The notes under the pieces: model-generated
Seen by the model: only the letters and a program-made list of their open reading frames with translations
Database searches by the model: none
What the model was told of the DNA's origin: nothing
In this document: positions 40,856 to 53,869 of the stretch, in pieces
Numbering within the stretch: the stretch's first letter is position 1
Layout of the letters: the number at the start of each line of letters is the position of its first letter
Made by a program: the position numbers and the translations under genes
Origin: Branchiostoma belcheri
Lineage: Eukaryota > Chordata > Leptocardii > Amphioxiformes > Branchiostomatidae
DNA: 64,000 nt
Direction: 5' to 3'
NCBI RefSeq assembly: GCF_001625305.1
Contig: NW_017804420.1
Span: 927,094-991,093, forward strand

Positions 40856-42496
40856 AGCTTCAAGTCAGAGCTCTAAGGCAATGAATGATACTATAAGATT
40901 GAGGAAATAGAGTATTTCCATATGGAACCTTTTTATCCATAGGAAAGATTGTATTTTGGTTGTACCCACCTTTGCTGGAATTTCATTTTCATCACTATAC
41001 TGAGTATGCATAGTGTACTTCTGGGGAAATATGTGTAAAATGTGGTCAGACTGCATATAGTTAATGACCTGCATCTTGCTGGTCAAGTGTGAAAACTCCA
41101 TTCTGATTCATCATACAAGGTTGCCTGCACCTAAGGGGGCTTGGAGGGGGTCTTCATAACCCAGTAGCTGTACCAGATGAGCACTTTGCCAGAGTCTACT
41201 GCAAAACCCAAAATTTTGTCACGGTTTTTGTTGAATGTTTGGTCAACTTTGCATCAGAACTTTACCCATTGCAGACACAATCTTTTCTGAGACAACTTTT
41301 CAAAAACTATAGACTTGGTGTCATCCTTAAATAGGAGAATACGACCTTAAAGGAACTCACAATACAGTACAGGTTTAGTGCAGGCCCAGTACATTCTGTA
41401 GACGAGCACACTAGATGACAGCAATAAAAATGATCTGCATTTCGTATCAAAAGATTGCTGATTGTCAAAACCATGGAAGGGCTAGAACATATTAAAGTTC
41501 CAAAAAAAAGAATATTACCTCAGGCAACCTTATTATCTTGAAACCTTCTGTACATTTATAAACTGATCTATGTTGTCCATCAAAATTAGCTGAATATTTC
41601 TGACTACAGTTTCCTTTCCATTATTTTTGTTAAGTTTTAAGTTTTGACCGAGGTTAATGGATTTGGTATATTTAGAGTTGACTGAATTTTATCCTGACAT
41701 ATCGTCCATCAGACAACTGCATGTATTTTTTTAATGATGTAAGATTCATATCTAAATACACTGGAGGCATGTTAACTGATAGATGGAGTCCTGGTTTGAC
41801 CTAGAATTTTTACGAGTCTATTTCTGTATTTTAATGACAGATTTCATGTTGACAGCTCTGCAGTACTCAGGAAGCATGTTCCAGAAAGATTTGAGCTAGA
41901 AGACATTGATTATGCACATTTTCTTCATCAAACATGATCAAGCCATTGTTTGGGATAATGATATTCAAATCTCAAGGGATACTTTTGGTGGTAAAATATA
42001 AATTACTAAATGGTATTGAAACTTATGCTTTCCTTGTCTGTTAACGTTTAACATGGAAAGTTAAGTCTCCTTTGAAATAGATAGAAATTATGACTATATT
42101 GTTCTCTACACATGTATATACAATGCATATTCGATCCATATCGGATATTCTGAGTGATTCTAGGTCTGCTCGGATTTTGCAGAAGACTTTTGAAGCCTTC
42201 GGAATATGCCAATGTGGAGTATTATGTCTGGGTCTGGTCATTCCCCCGAGTCTGCCAACTTTGATGTGAGGGTGATGGGTGGTGGGGTAGGTTGAGAGGT
42301 CACAGTCTTCACATTCCCCGCTACCTTGTAACAAGTCAACAACACAGGCACAGTGTGTTCAGTAAAGCTGTGTGAACATGCATTATAACATGGGGTTGGG
42401 TGGTGGATTTGGCTCTTTATACATGCACTGAAATGACTTTTGCTGAGCTTTCGGATGACTACTCTGCAGTTGTTGTGGGATATTTTCACGTGGGAT

Positions 42497-42900
42497 AGTT
42501 CAGTTCAGTTCAGTTTTATTCAGATCCACAACTAGCCTCATAAGAGGCTATTCTTCCTGTGGTCTACACATTCATATTCACATACATATATTACAAACGT
42601 ACAAAGACATTACAAAATTAACAGTACATGGCAAACTTTACACAATTCACTATTTACAATCCAGTACTTTGCTAGTTGCCTATGTTATTCCACGTGTGTG
42701 ACATCCTGTACATAAAGCGCTAGTTTAGCATGGAATATTTTCTACATGGCGAAAAAAACTGTCGCTGGAATCCCCAAGTTATTGTGAAATGTCTCTTTCT
42801 GATGCTTCAATGTTAAATTTGATTTTGTGGATGTTGAGTGAGAGAATGAGCGTAACTCCCCCCCCCCCAACCGTCCTAGGTATCTGTTCTGTATGACAGT
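42497..42900 (-). mobile_element. 3' end of a LINE (CR1/L2-like), minus strand
   Basis: Read on the minus strand, the segment ends with a short hairpin (AGCCTCTTATGAGGCT), then GGATCTGAATAAAACTGAAC and tandem CTGAA units. A 3' hairpin followed by a short tandem-repeat tail instead of poly(A) is typical of the CR1/L2 group of LINEs. Upstream sequence probably belongs to its 3'UTR and the end of the reverse transcriptase, but no open frame remains and the 5' limit is uncertain. This is a 5'-truncated dead copy. Confidence 0.6.
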
Positions 42901-44622
42901 TGTAGTAAGTATGTCTCTGTAAAGTGCCTCTGCAAAGGAGTGCTGTAAAGTGGGCCTAAAGAGTCAGTTTGACAGAACATGTGCCGCAGCTGTGTCCTGA
43001 CCTGGTTATCACCACTTTGATTAGCTTGCTTATCACCCATCAGCTGAAAGGAAGGGGAAACACTTCATCACATGTATCAGCTCTGCTGACAACCAAGCTC
43101 AAGATCTCTCCTGTGTATCACCAGCAGGGCTTTGATGTATGGTGTTGGCTTCGTAACCCCTAACCACTGATTCTTAGCACAGTTCCTGTTTTTGTGTACA
43201 AATGTAAGAGTGTATGGGTTTGTGTCAGCTTCAAAGGGGGCCTGGCCTGGTAAATGTTACTGTTTTGCCAAACTGGGAATTGTCGGTTTGGAAGAGTTGA
43301 CTTTCATCTAAATCCACGCCAACCCTGTTTGTTGTTTCAGGGAGAGAAATCTGTATATTTTGACTAACAGCTTTCTGGTGTTTGAATTCTCTTGCTGTTT
43401 GTTGTAGATACCATTATAGGACTGTTTCTGCAAATAGACTAAGTACTAGACAGTGAGAAAAAAAGCTATGACGACATACAGTATCTGTAAGGGCTATACC
43501 ACTAAAAACAAGGGGGTCTGCCTCAATACATTAAAGCAGTGCACCTATAATAATGACTACTGTACAGTATATTATATCCTCACAGACACATTTATGTGAA
43601 TAAAAAGAATCTTTGTGGGTGAAGAATAATTCTTATGACTGTTCAGGTTTCAAGTTTTATCAGATTTGCTTCATCACTCATTAGTGGATAATCTTATTGG
43701 AAAAAAATTGATATTCCAAGTATGTTAGGTTCTTCAAAATAGTATATATACCTAACAGGTGTTTCATGGTGTTTTAAGCTATAGGCTTCTCAACTTGCTT
43801 CAGGATATTAAGACTCAAAGCTGTTTCCATTCTTCTGACTGAATGATGTCTTTGTTGTATGATTTGTGTCCTAAATATTGATTTGAAAGAACTTTCTGGT
43901 AAGTTATCTTTTTTTAAGCCCATCTTTGTTCTCTTTGTTGGGATGAACACATGGTGATGTGTTCTGTTCTTTATATTCTTGTCACTTACGTTGAGTTAAA
44001 CATCCGGCCCTAAGGGCATGTCTTCCCACACAGTATGGCAAGCATCAGAAAAACAAGATTAGTCAACACTTTGTGTATGTACTATTAATTAAATGACCGA
44101 AACTTATTTGAGCTGGCCACAATGTGGATAAATTATGCCATACTACTTCTGTGAAATGCCCCTAGATCTGAAACTGTCAAAAAAAGGAAAGACCTTTTTA
44201 GGGGATAAGTTCGAACACGCTTTTCTACCCTTTGTCCTGTGAAACCTCTTTCACATGTCAGTCAACCTACGCATGGCCATCTGGCTAAAAAAAAGGTCTG
44301 TGGCCAGGACATGCAGCAGTTTTGTAAGGCAAGTGACATCCACCAGACAGAGGTTAGCATCAATGCCCTGTGTGAGAAATACATTCGTTCCGCTCTCCCA
44401 CACTGTGTAGAATTCCTAGCCCACACAGGAAATGCTGGCATAGAAAAAGGTTTGTTCTGTGACCACTGGAAAATTAGGGTAAGCCCCCCCCCCCTCCAAC
44501 ATGAGTTCTCCCTATTCTGCGACTGCAAGACTGCAACCCATGAAAAAGCCAAAATGTTTTCTTCTGTCTTGATATTATGAAGTTTTGTTACATGGTTGTA
44601 ACTGTATGATTCTGTATCAGAA

Positions 44623-44678
44623 TGAACCAATCAGAATGCAGGAACAGTTTTAACTGTTCCTGCATTCTGATTGGTTCA
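44623..44678. repeat. 56-bp near-perfect palindrome
   Basis: Two 27-bp arms (44623-44649 and 44652-44678) are exact reverse complements around a 2-base centre. The left arm starts TGAACCAATCAGAATGCAGG. Each arm contains an ATTGG/CCAAT box. The transcript of either strand would form a 27-bp stem with almost no loop. Confidence 0.95.
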
Positions 44679-46251
44679 ATCTAATTAACAATTTGCAAGG
44701 ATGTCTAAATAGGAGCATGTAGGAACATGTTGTACATGTAAATGGAATAATTACTGAGGGGGGGGGTATGAGGCTACTTGCTGAATATACTATAGAGTTA
44801 AGAATATATTACAAACATCAACAGAAAAACTCTGTATAAGACGTATAAGGAGCGATTTTGCCTCTGTATTGTTACACTACAGTTTTCTTTCAATACAACG
44901 TTAGATATGAATTATGTATATCTATATGTCAACATGTTGCATCCACCTACACTGAATTCCTGAGATAAGAAGTTAAGTCTGTTAGCTCACTAGCCTGCCC
45001 ACCTGTATCCCACCCCCTTGCCACCCTCATGTGCTGTAAATTGTCTTCTTGATAAGGCCAATTAGACCAGCCAGTTGTACTTTGTCTTCTGTCAGTCTTA
45101 TCTCTATCAAAAGGATGTTATCAAGACAGGAGCAAGACAAGTAATCACCCCCCCTACAGGCAAACACTGGCCACTTCCCCTTCTAACCTGGATGTGGTTA
45201 TTGTTAGTATTCTAGTTAGTTTCCAACATTCCGTCATCTGGACAAAAATTTTGCTCAATCTGTCATCTTTGACAGACTGAAATCGGTGTGTGAAAAAATT
45301 ATGAAGTAAAAAACTTAGTCTATCAACAAAAGTTGCCTGACAAAATGCAGGAAGTAGCATTTCAGAGTGTCAAGATTTCAAAATTTTTCTGCCTACGAAC
45401 AAGGCACTTGACGTAATATTACAACAACAACAAAAAAAAATTGAGATGACTGAAAAAAATTTTCAGGCTGGCTAGAACACTGGACGATTTAGGAGGATTT
45501 TGAATATTGATTTTGAATAGTGCTCTTCATAATCATAAGTTGAATCTACCTAATGGTCAGGCACCAGGGATATGATTAAGTCTTAAGATATGTTTGTTTT
45601 ACTAGCAGTAATAGATTTTAATGTTTTTGAATGTGTAGTATCCTAGTGTTTTGAAGGTCAAGGTTAATTATTATATGTACCCATTCAAGCAGGGTGCCTG
45701 CCACCAAAACCACATGACTAACAACATCGACCACCTCTTCAAAGTTAGCTTGTACTCATGCTGTAGGGTGAGTCAATAGCTATGGAGTGGTCTCCTGGTG
45801 TCCCAGTTTGCTTACTACCCATCTGTCGTCATTTCTTACACAAGAAGGGAAGAACATGTTTAAACTTGCCCACCTTACATCAAAGGGCCGCACACATACC
45901 TGGAGCGCCCCGCATACCTGATTATGAATGGAGTATTATGTACCATTTTGTTCTGCATTGACTTGTATAAAAGGAATGTTGCCATTTTTTAATCGAAGAT
46001 GTTTTTATTCTTTTCTTTTGTTTGGTGATGGAGTGAGTTTGATGCAATACTAGGTATTATTTAATTTTGAAATGTCAGGAAAATATATCAAGTATCATGA
46101 TTATTAGGATTTTGCCTGGTGATGTAAAAATTTGCAAAATTTGTGTCACATCTTCATTTCTTATTTTCTAGCACAATAATATTATGGGTACTTGCATATT
46201 GTGTGTATCTGCAATTCTAAATGTGGCTATTCTATTTTGTCTTCTCAACAG

Positions 46252-46423
46252 GAAAAGCGCCCAAAATCAGAGGCCGCTTGAGGCCGGTGAAAAAACCAGA
46301 GGGCGAAGAAGTCCAACTGAAGTGTAACGTCCAGGGCAAACCTTTTCCCGCGGTCACGTGGAAGAAGGACGGCCAGCCGTTACAAAGTTTGAAATTGAAA
46401 GGAGTTCAAATCAAACCCTCAAA
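46252..46423 (+). CDS. NRG: Neuregulin Ig-domain exon 1
   Basis: This encodes residues 160-217 of the type II form: a basic linker (KAPKIRGRLRPVKK) and the first half of an I-set immunoglobulin domain. Cys184 in VQLKCNV is the B-strand cysteine and Trp196 in VTWKKDG is the core tryptophan. The acceptor follows a pyrimidine-rich tract ending CAACAG; the donor is GTAAGT. The exon enters in phase 1 and leaves in phase 2 (172 nt), so the Ig domain is split between two exons, as in vertebrate NRG1. The basic linker next to the Ig domain agrees with heparan-sulfate binding of neuregulin Ig forms, which tethers the ligand in matrix. Only the splice from 12712 gives it an N-terminus in this window. 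Confidence 0.9.
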
Positions 46424-48676
46424 GTAAGTAGTACAATTTTCTTGTCTCTTTTGACGCCATTTGTTGTTATGTCAGAAAGTAGCCTGGAGTCCAGTTTATA
46501 ACATAAGCTTTAGTCAGTGCCCCTAGATCAAGCTTAATACCACAGTAAATATCAAGAAGATTTCCTCATTCAGAATATTTTTGTTTTGCTGTTTGGAAAT
46601 TACCCCCCCCCCCTACGATTTCCAAGTTTTCGAGATTGAAGAAATAAAATTAATCAACCCATCACTCAAACTAAAAAAATGTCAGATTGGTACCATGAGT
46701 TACATTTTGCAGGAAAGAGAAAAATCGTATCGAAAGCCTGCTACAAGTGATAAAGTATATTCTAGAAACGAAGTACTGCATACTGAAAATTCTGTGTAGT
46801 ATTATACAAAGGATACATGTCTTTGCAGCTGAATGTTTGATCGATTCTGGGATGTTGTGATTGATGGGAAGACGTTATGCAATCTGGTCTCGCTATCATC
46901 AGCCGACTGCCAGAAGGCATAAAGCCGGTGATATCCCCAACTCCCCAGGCCGATTACGATATAACCTGCAGGGACCAATAAGTAGCCTTATTGGCATTCC
47001 TCCCCTGTTAGGATACAGAGAAGATCAGATACCAGGCAAAGACTTTAAATCCAGGAGCCATAGCATGTAATGACTGATCCCTGGGATGCTGTCAAAGGGT
47101 TGAAGGATTTCATGAGAACATTATTGGGGATGAGAGAGGATCTCAAAGTTCTACACTGATATCCCTGCTCACTTTCAGAGACAGCAGACTTTACCCCTTT
47201 ACCCATACTGCTTTGCAACCTATCCAGTCTCCCAGACAAAAAAGTCATTTGAGAAGAAGTAAAAAGCTGTTTTCTATGTTTCAATGTGTTTTCTTTTGTA
47301 GGTAGATTAGCAGTTTTAGAAACTGTTTGGAAGCAGGGATTGCACCTGTTTGTGCATAAATTATGATAATGAGTTTGTTGTGTAACATTAAAACATGTAA
47401 GAAATAGCTTATAAGTTGTAATATTCCTTTCATTACAAATATGAAAACATCAGGTAAAACTGTTATTCCATGTTCTATTCAAACTTTGTATTTCTTTTTT
47501 CCTTTATTCCTTCTGAATTTTGTTCTTTTGTTGTCTTCTTGGGACCACAAGTGAAGCATGTAGTCATTGTGGAAGTATTGGACTTTGTCCCCTTTTGCAG
47601 TCAATGGATCAAATATGCACAGCACACCTAACTGCCACAATGCCTAACTTGTTCAGTAGCTGGGTATGGCCAAGGTGTAGCTCAGAACAAAACTCCTCAT
47701 AGGAAGCAATTCTGCCAGCTTTTATGGCTATGGCAGAGTTGTGCCCAAAATGTGGAGAACACACCTCTTCTTAATTGAAAAGGTACCAAAAGAAAACTGA
47801 GGACACCTAGTTATGTCATCTGCTAAACATTGGCACATGCAGTCTGAAATACATCTTGAAGTACAGTACTGTACCTGAAAAAATCTATGAGTTAAAAGAA
47901 AACTTTTAATTACGTGAATTATGGGATATGGTGTAACAAATTACATGAATAATTGGATATTATGGAATACTGTACAGCTTGGCCATTTCACCCATGGATG
48001 GAAGCCATAAAAAGTTACATAGACCCTCAGATGTTGTAGACTCAGACAGACAAGTCGTTTGGCCTAAGTGTGGTACTTACTGACGACTTTACCCATCTGG
48101 GTCCTCTTCTATCAGTGCCATTATACTGTACTAAGTACAGTCTGTCCAAAAAGATACCATCTTTTGACCCTGTAAGGGAAGATTGCTATGGTGCTATGCA
48201 TCTTATCTTGTAAGGACGGCTGCCAAGACATGTAAATCTGTACCTCGTAAGGACAAGACATAAGGCCAAGACGTTAGCTGGGTACAAATTCTACATCTAC
48301 ATGGAAAATTTCAACCCAGCAGGATTATGTTGTCACTCCTGGAAAAAGCGCCCCCTATTGACTCAGATTAAGACGACAGTTTGGTGTCACTGTAGTAGCA
48401 CGAACTACATTGTCTTGTTCTTGGAAGAAAATTAAATAGTTTACAACTTACATTACATTTACAATAGAAATTTGCATTGTATGAATGTATCTTATATATA
48501 TTATCATTATTGTTATTCAATAGTTGCCAAAGATCTCGCATCATTCTTGCTCTAGCTGTTTTTGTAAATCAAATTTGAATATTTTTGACAATATGTGATT
48601 TTTTTGTGAAGTTTATGTTGGGGGGTTGAGGAACTTCTCTTGCTATGTTCACAGTTTGCAACTTTTTCTTTTTCAG
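46424..48676 (+). other. Intron inside the Ig domain
   Basis: A phase 2 intron of 2.25 kb with consensus ends (GTAAGT and TTTTTCAG). I see no repeat family or additional exon. A slightly GC-richer patch near 46.86-47.06 kb has no assignable role. Confidence 0.75.
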
Positions 48677-48795
48677 ACGAGGGTCGAGAGTTAGGATTAA
48701 GAAGTTGTTACCAGAACACGAGGGTACATACGCGTGTGTAGCAGAAAGTCCTGCAGGAGACCCAGCATCTACTGAAAATACAGTATCTATTGAAC
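48677..48795 (+). CDS. NRG: Neuregulin Ig-domain exon 2
   Basis: This encodes the second half of the Ig domain, residues 217-256. Its first base completes Lys217. The motif EHEGTYACVAE provides the F-strand cysteine (Cys237) in the usual D/E-x-G-x-Y-x-C setting and pairs with Cys184. The order and wording follow human NRG1, where the same region reads ADSGEYMCKV; the end, STENTVSIE, aligns with SASANITIVE. The exon is 119 nt, enters in phase 2 and leaves in phase 1 through donor GTAAGT, leaving a single C to join the micro-exons (giving Gln at the junction with 59182). Types II and Ig forms need this exon; the type III form skips it by starting downstream. Confidence 0.9.
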
Positions 48796-50247
48796 GTAAG
48801 TCTTTCATTCTTATCATAGCTTTTCTACTTTAGGCCACAGATGTTTATGTCCTTGCTTCACGGATGTTTTCAAAGTATCATTCAAGAAAATAGCCCATTT
48901 TGCCTCTTACTCTTAGTTATTACTTACCAGTATATGAAGTATATAATTATGTGATATACACATAAAATCAACACACACAAGACATACAACAGAGATTTAG
49001 GACATCTATTGAGAGTATAAATATATACTAGTATATTAAAATAATATTAACCTATGTTGTCATCTAAAAGCAATGAATGAAAAAAAAATTATTTGGGTCA
49101 TTTTGTTAGGTAGGATATATGGGTTTTTTTTCTAACATTTGGCATAAAACATGTCTAGACTTATTCTAGAAACTTTCAACTTTGTGACATACCCACATTA
49201 TCCAAATGTACAAGTTCAGGCTTATAAACTGTAATCTTCGACTGATTATACAATCCCTTACAGTTACAGCCTTGGAATTTGTCCCTGAAATGGGCTTCGT
49301 ATCCTGATAATAGCACTTCTGTTAACGTTCTAACACCAGCTTTTTGTATCAGATGGCCAATTTAATGATCAGCTTTCTTGGCATCGGCACTAAAGAACTT
49401 GAGATAAGCCCCTGCCCAAGACATATCTCTCCCCTTACTTCTTATTGGGAACTACATCTTGTTAAGTTTACTACAATGACTGACAGGTTTATCATGCAGT
49501 AACTGAGGATGATGATTGGGTCTAGTAGTAGGGACAAAATATCTAGAATTCAGCATTCTGGCTGCTATTTTTAGCAAAAGGGCAATTTAGAAAAAGAGAT
49601 GTGTGTTACAGACTTCTGATTGACATTTTAAAAATGCACTGCCCCCTTATGATACTAGTATGTGCTGTTGAGCAACAGTTACTTATGTTTAAGACAGTTT
49701 TACCACAAAATTCTGGATTGTTCGAATTGGCAGGGACCAGGATACCAAGATATCTTGTAGCTATCTTGTGTTCATCATAAATGTGTTTAACCCCATATTT
49801 TATTTCAGAATTGATATTATTTCCCAAGTTTTTATCAGGATGTAATGCAAATCATACTTTTGACATCTTCTCTCGTATAACACGTTATAAACACCATTTG
49901 TTTTGCCTGGCAAATGACAAAACCTTTATAGCATACACCTTGTACATACAGGGTCTCTGATAATCATGATATATTACCTGTTTCAAATAAACGGCCTAAT
50001 TACGTACTTAATTATCTCCAGCACATGGATGGACCAATTTCCCAAGTCGTTTTTTTACCTGTCATGAGGTCATCGACCTGAGATGGGTTACCATAGAAAC
50101 CAAGGATTATTAAAATGTAGCTTGTCTGAGTGAAGGTGACAGATCTGGAGCATGGTTAGTGAACTGTGGTCACAGATTGACAGACTGTATGTCATGTGGT
50201 GTTCTGTGAGGACAAATGACAGGACTGACCAGCATGTACATGTAGTA
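48796..50247 (+). other. Intron after the Ig exons
   Basis: AT-rich, without recognised exons or elements. TACTAGTA octamers occur near 49029 and 49655. Confidence 0.6.
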
Positions 50248-50273
50248 GGGCTCGAAATTCATTTTTGGAAATA

Positions 50274-52124
50274 CAGTACCGTTCGCGTTATAGTTAACCG
50301 GGTACCCCGTTACTAACGAGTTATTTTTTCGTCAGAAAATGGTTAGAAAATCGTCAGTATTTGGTTAGATTTTCGTCAGAAAATGGTTAGAAAATCGTCA
50401 GAAATTATTTCTAACGCGTTACCGTTTGCGTTAATGTGAAAGGGTCGGATTTCATGTTTGTTTTGCGCGCCGACAAGACAATAGCAATTTGCCACCTCCT
50501 GGGGCGTCCGCTAATGTGTTGCGATGTTGCCCCTTGAAAAATAACAGCACCAGAGGCAAGTGGACATGTGATTCGTAAAATAACTTTGTGGTTTATCCAT
50601 GTGTCGACTGTGTGAAGCGAATTGTGCTATCTTTTAATGCTATTCTATAGTTATTTCTAGCGGAAAATTACGTTGTGTAATACAATGTATGTCAACAAAG
50701 TGTAGCAGTGGGCAGACGATGTCTTGTACATTTTGTACCAGCGGCGGCCTACCGCTCTCACAGGACGTCATGGGACGTGACGAAACAAGAAATATCTGCC
50801 GTAGAAGAAATATAAATCGGTAACTCATGCCTTAAATTCACGGCGGTTTTTGACACAAAAGAAAAATTATTATAATTTTTGTAAGGCGCGCGGCTTACTA
50901 GTACTAGCGGCTTTAATACTCACGGTAAAATGTACCGTCACTCCCGGCGCAAGGACTCGGTTCGCCAGCTGAGGACTTTCCACAACCATGATGATATCAT
51001 AGTTAATAAAGGAATATATAATAGATCTATCATGTTGAAATGATAATTGTAATACATGGTTCTATTTAATAGCGGTAGTTTTGTTTCTTATTTTGAGGGG
51101 GGAAACTGTCAAAAATCGAGGGAACGCAAACTGAGATCGGCTCACTTCCGGGTGCATAACGCCAAAATTTCTCGACGATTATATAAAAATGACCACTCAT
51201 TTGCCGCCTACGGTAGCGTGTACATGGTAGTGCGATCATATCGTGCCAAAGTCAGCGTCAAACGTCAGAAAATCCCCGTAAAAATATAGTTGCGAAACAC
51301 ATTTCCCGCGCACTCAGGGCCGGTCGCCCTGGCCGCTGCCGCCCTGTATGCAGCATGCTCATTATAATATGCAAGTAGCTACGCTCTGATTGGTTCACCT
51401 TAGATGACCTGCGCTGTGTATTGGCTAGAACGAAGCCCGTTGCATGCTGGGGCGCCCTTCCCCGCGCGAAATGATCTCGAGAGAGCCACATTTACGCTGG
51501 TTCTACCTTATTCTACGACTAATTAGCNNNNNNNNNNNNNNNNNNNNGGTGGGCACGTGTAAATATGCTGCCTTTTTTCGAGTGTTATAGGAATTTTCCA
51601 CGATGTTTTTTGCACATCCCTAACGTTACCTCACGCCCGCCTCCTATTATGTACGGCGGACCGGGGCATTTATAACTTCAGATCATCTAGGTTTGCTTAT
51701 TCGGTGGTAAAATAAGTTAACAGAGAAAAACAGCAAAACAAAGTTGACAAACTATAGAAACGCTTGCCTGGGCAACAGTGACAAAAGAAAATGTCTATCT
51801 AATTGAATTGCGCCGGTGATCGTAAAACGTTTTAAACGTTACAATATAGTAAAATGCAGGCTAGATCAACGTTCCTTCCGCTGTTCCAGCGGTGTGTATC
51901 GGTAATTTCCCGCCCCGCATGAGGTAAATTAGTACTCCTCCCATTATTCTGTGATGTTACCGCGGCCTGCATATGAATGCAGAAGTCTAACGGAAAAGTA
52001 ACGGAAAAGTAACGGAAAACTTACGCAAAAGTTACGGAAAACTTACGGAAAAGTAACGGAAAAGTAACGGAAAAAAAACGCGTTAGTAACGGCCGTTAGG
52101 GTAACTATAACGCGAACGGTACTG
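50274..52124. mobile_element. 1.85-kb TIR element nested in the MITE, mariner-like ends
   Basis: The left end CAGTACCGTTCGCGTTATAG and the right end, its reverse complement, match over about 26 bp with one mismatch. TA on each side fits a Tc1/mariner-type target duplication. Inside the ends are oriented arrays: GTCAGAAAATGGTTAG-type repeats at 50330-50405 and GGAAAAGTAAC-type repeats at 51990-52075. No transposase is visible; the interior is GC-richer and contains a 20-N gap (51528-51547), so part of it is unknown. The nesting shows that it inserted after the host MITE. Confidence 0.85.
51528..51547. other. Assembly gap, 20 N
   Basis: A run of 20 undetermined bases inside the nested TIR element. 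The real gap size is unknown, so the length of that element and any ORF crossing the gap are uncertain. Confidence 0.99.
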
Positions 52125-52560
52125 TAGGTACATTTTTGTACACTGGTGCACCCATTGCAACCTAAAAAATTGGGTGCTCAAAAATTTTTTGGGGTGCACC
52201 ATATAAAATAATATTAGTATAGTAGTATGTCAGCAAAAACAAATTATTTTTCATTTCTAAAGAAAAGTACTAAAACAATGATTTTATCATTTTTCTGATA
52301 CTTGAGGTGTTAAGAATATGTTGTATACTACTATACATTTAACATCAAAAATGTAAACCTACAAAAATATTTGGGTGCACTGGTGTACCCAAAGAAATAG
52401 ATTGGGTGCACTAAGGTTGGGTGCACCAGTAATTCGAGCTCTGTTTAGTAATATATGTAAGGATTTTGATAACTATGCTGTCAGATAATATCTACATCAG
52501 ATAACCAAAAATATTGCTGTTATAAACCTGATGTTGGATATCTATGAATAATTTCATCAG

Positions 52561-52854
52561 CAGGCCTCGAAATTCATTTTAGGGAATAGGTGCACTGGTG
52601 CACCCAACCTATTAAATTGGGTGCACAAAAAATATTTTAGGTGCACCATTTAAAAAATGTTGTCAGCAAAAGGTAATGTTTCATTTCTAAAGAAAAGTAA
52701 TAGCAGCGATTTTTAGTCTGCTATACCATTTAACATCTTTACATACATAAATCTATGAAAATATTTGGTCAGTGCACCCACAGAAAAAAATTGGGTGCAC
52801 AGCCCCAAATTTGGGTGCACTAAGGTGCACACGCACCCAGTATTTCCAGCCCTG
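52561..52854. mobile_element. 294-bp GGTGCACC MITE
   Basis: This starts CAGGCCTCGAAATTCA and ends GTATTTCCAGCCCTG, with GGTGCACC/GGGTGCAC motifs in both halves. CATCAG flanks both sides (52555-52560 and 52855-52860) as a 6-bp target duplication. It is a third copy of the family, only 118 bp from the end of the split copy. Confidence 0.85.
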
Positions 52855-53519
52855 CATCAGGAATAGAGACTGAAGAAGAAGGTTTTTTTTTTGTTATCAC
52901 ATCTGACAGTCACTGAAATGTCCAAAGTGAAAACCCCTGGTTGTTGAATGAAGAAACCTCATATGCAATCTTTGGACATATTTTACTGAGGCTTAATTCA
53001 GATATATATGGAGAGGAAAAATCATGGCAGATACTATTAGGTAATTCAGACTGCACTACTGGATCTTTATCAATGCATTGTGGCAGATATTTCGTCTACA
53101 TGTTTATTTTCTTAGAAATACTCAACAGGTAAAATATCTACCTGAGTGCCAATCAAAGACATTGACCAGTCTGAATATATATGTTAATATTCTTTGTAAA
53201 TGTAGGCTATAGGGATTTCATACGGTAATTGTCCTAATTCCCTACGAAGGATGGATTGTCGCCTTATGACAATCAACGAACTGTGTGTGATTGGTTGATT
53301 TCAATGCGTCCAGGGTAGCTGCCGTTCAGCGTAATCCCCTTTAGATATTCGGTGAGATGTCTGCCGACAGCAGGCACATGTAGACACATGCTCATCTGCT
53401 CCCGAGGTTGGGGTAATCAGCAGTAGAATTTTCAGGACGTGCCTGTCATAAAGAGATTACTCACACCATACCCTGCCTTTAGCTTGAGTGCTCCCCAGGG
53501 TTAAGTATTGTGCTGATTA

Positions 53520-53866
53520 GGTCACACCAATATTGGTTCTCGGATCCTCCTGCTTATTATTTTTGATCTGCAAAAAAAAAATGCTCCTATTTAGTATTTT
53601 GGCCCAAACAGTTGAAAGCGCCTTACTTTCCTAGCTGTTGCACTACAGTTTTCCATCTATCAAATTGAATGCAATTGCTTGATAAAGTTTTAAAATTCAT
53701 CATTAAATTTTGAATCATAAACCAACCTGACATGTTGACATCATGGCTCCTATCAAAGTTTTGGGCCTATCAGATTATTCATAAGTTTATCTTTCTTATT
53801 TTTTTCACTTTGTCGCTTCATTTTTTCTGAAAAATCTGACAACCAACAAATCAAATTGGTGTGGCC
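53520..53866. mobile_element. 347-bp PIF/Harbinger-type MITE
   Basis: The left end GGTCACACCAATATTGG and right end CAAATTGGTGTGGCC form TIRs. TTA flanks both sides, the 3-bp TWA duplication typical of PIF/Harbinger. Non-coding. Copies of the same family lie at 22590, 60370 and 63143. Confidence 0.85.
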
Positions 53867-53869
53867 TTA

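Larger units (their letters stand above)
39639..46251 (+). other. Intron 1, 3' portion
   Basis: AT-rich intron between the transposon pair and the first Ig exon. It holds the 40.56-kb duplication, a LINE 3' tail near 42.5 kb and a 56-bp palindrome near 44.65 kb, all listed separately. I looked for a type I (HRG-like) first exon here, where vertebrates have one upstream of the Ig exons, and found no candidate. Confidence 0.6.
50248..52443. mobile_element. GGTGCACC MITE split by a later insertion
   Basis: The left end GGGCTCGAAATTCATTTTTG (50248-50271) and the right part with GGTGCACC motifs and ATTCGAGCTCTG (52127-52443) belong to the family of the 27229-27597 element. The two pieces are separated by the 1.85-kb element at 50274-52124. 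Without that insertion the element would be about 345 bp, like its relatives. The terminal CA is lost and the target duplication is unclear, so this copy is older. Confidence 0.8.
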
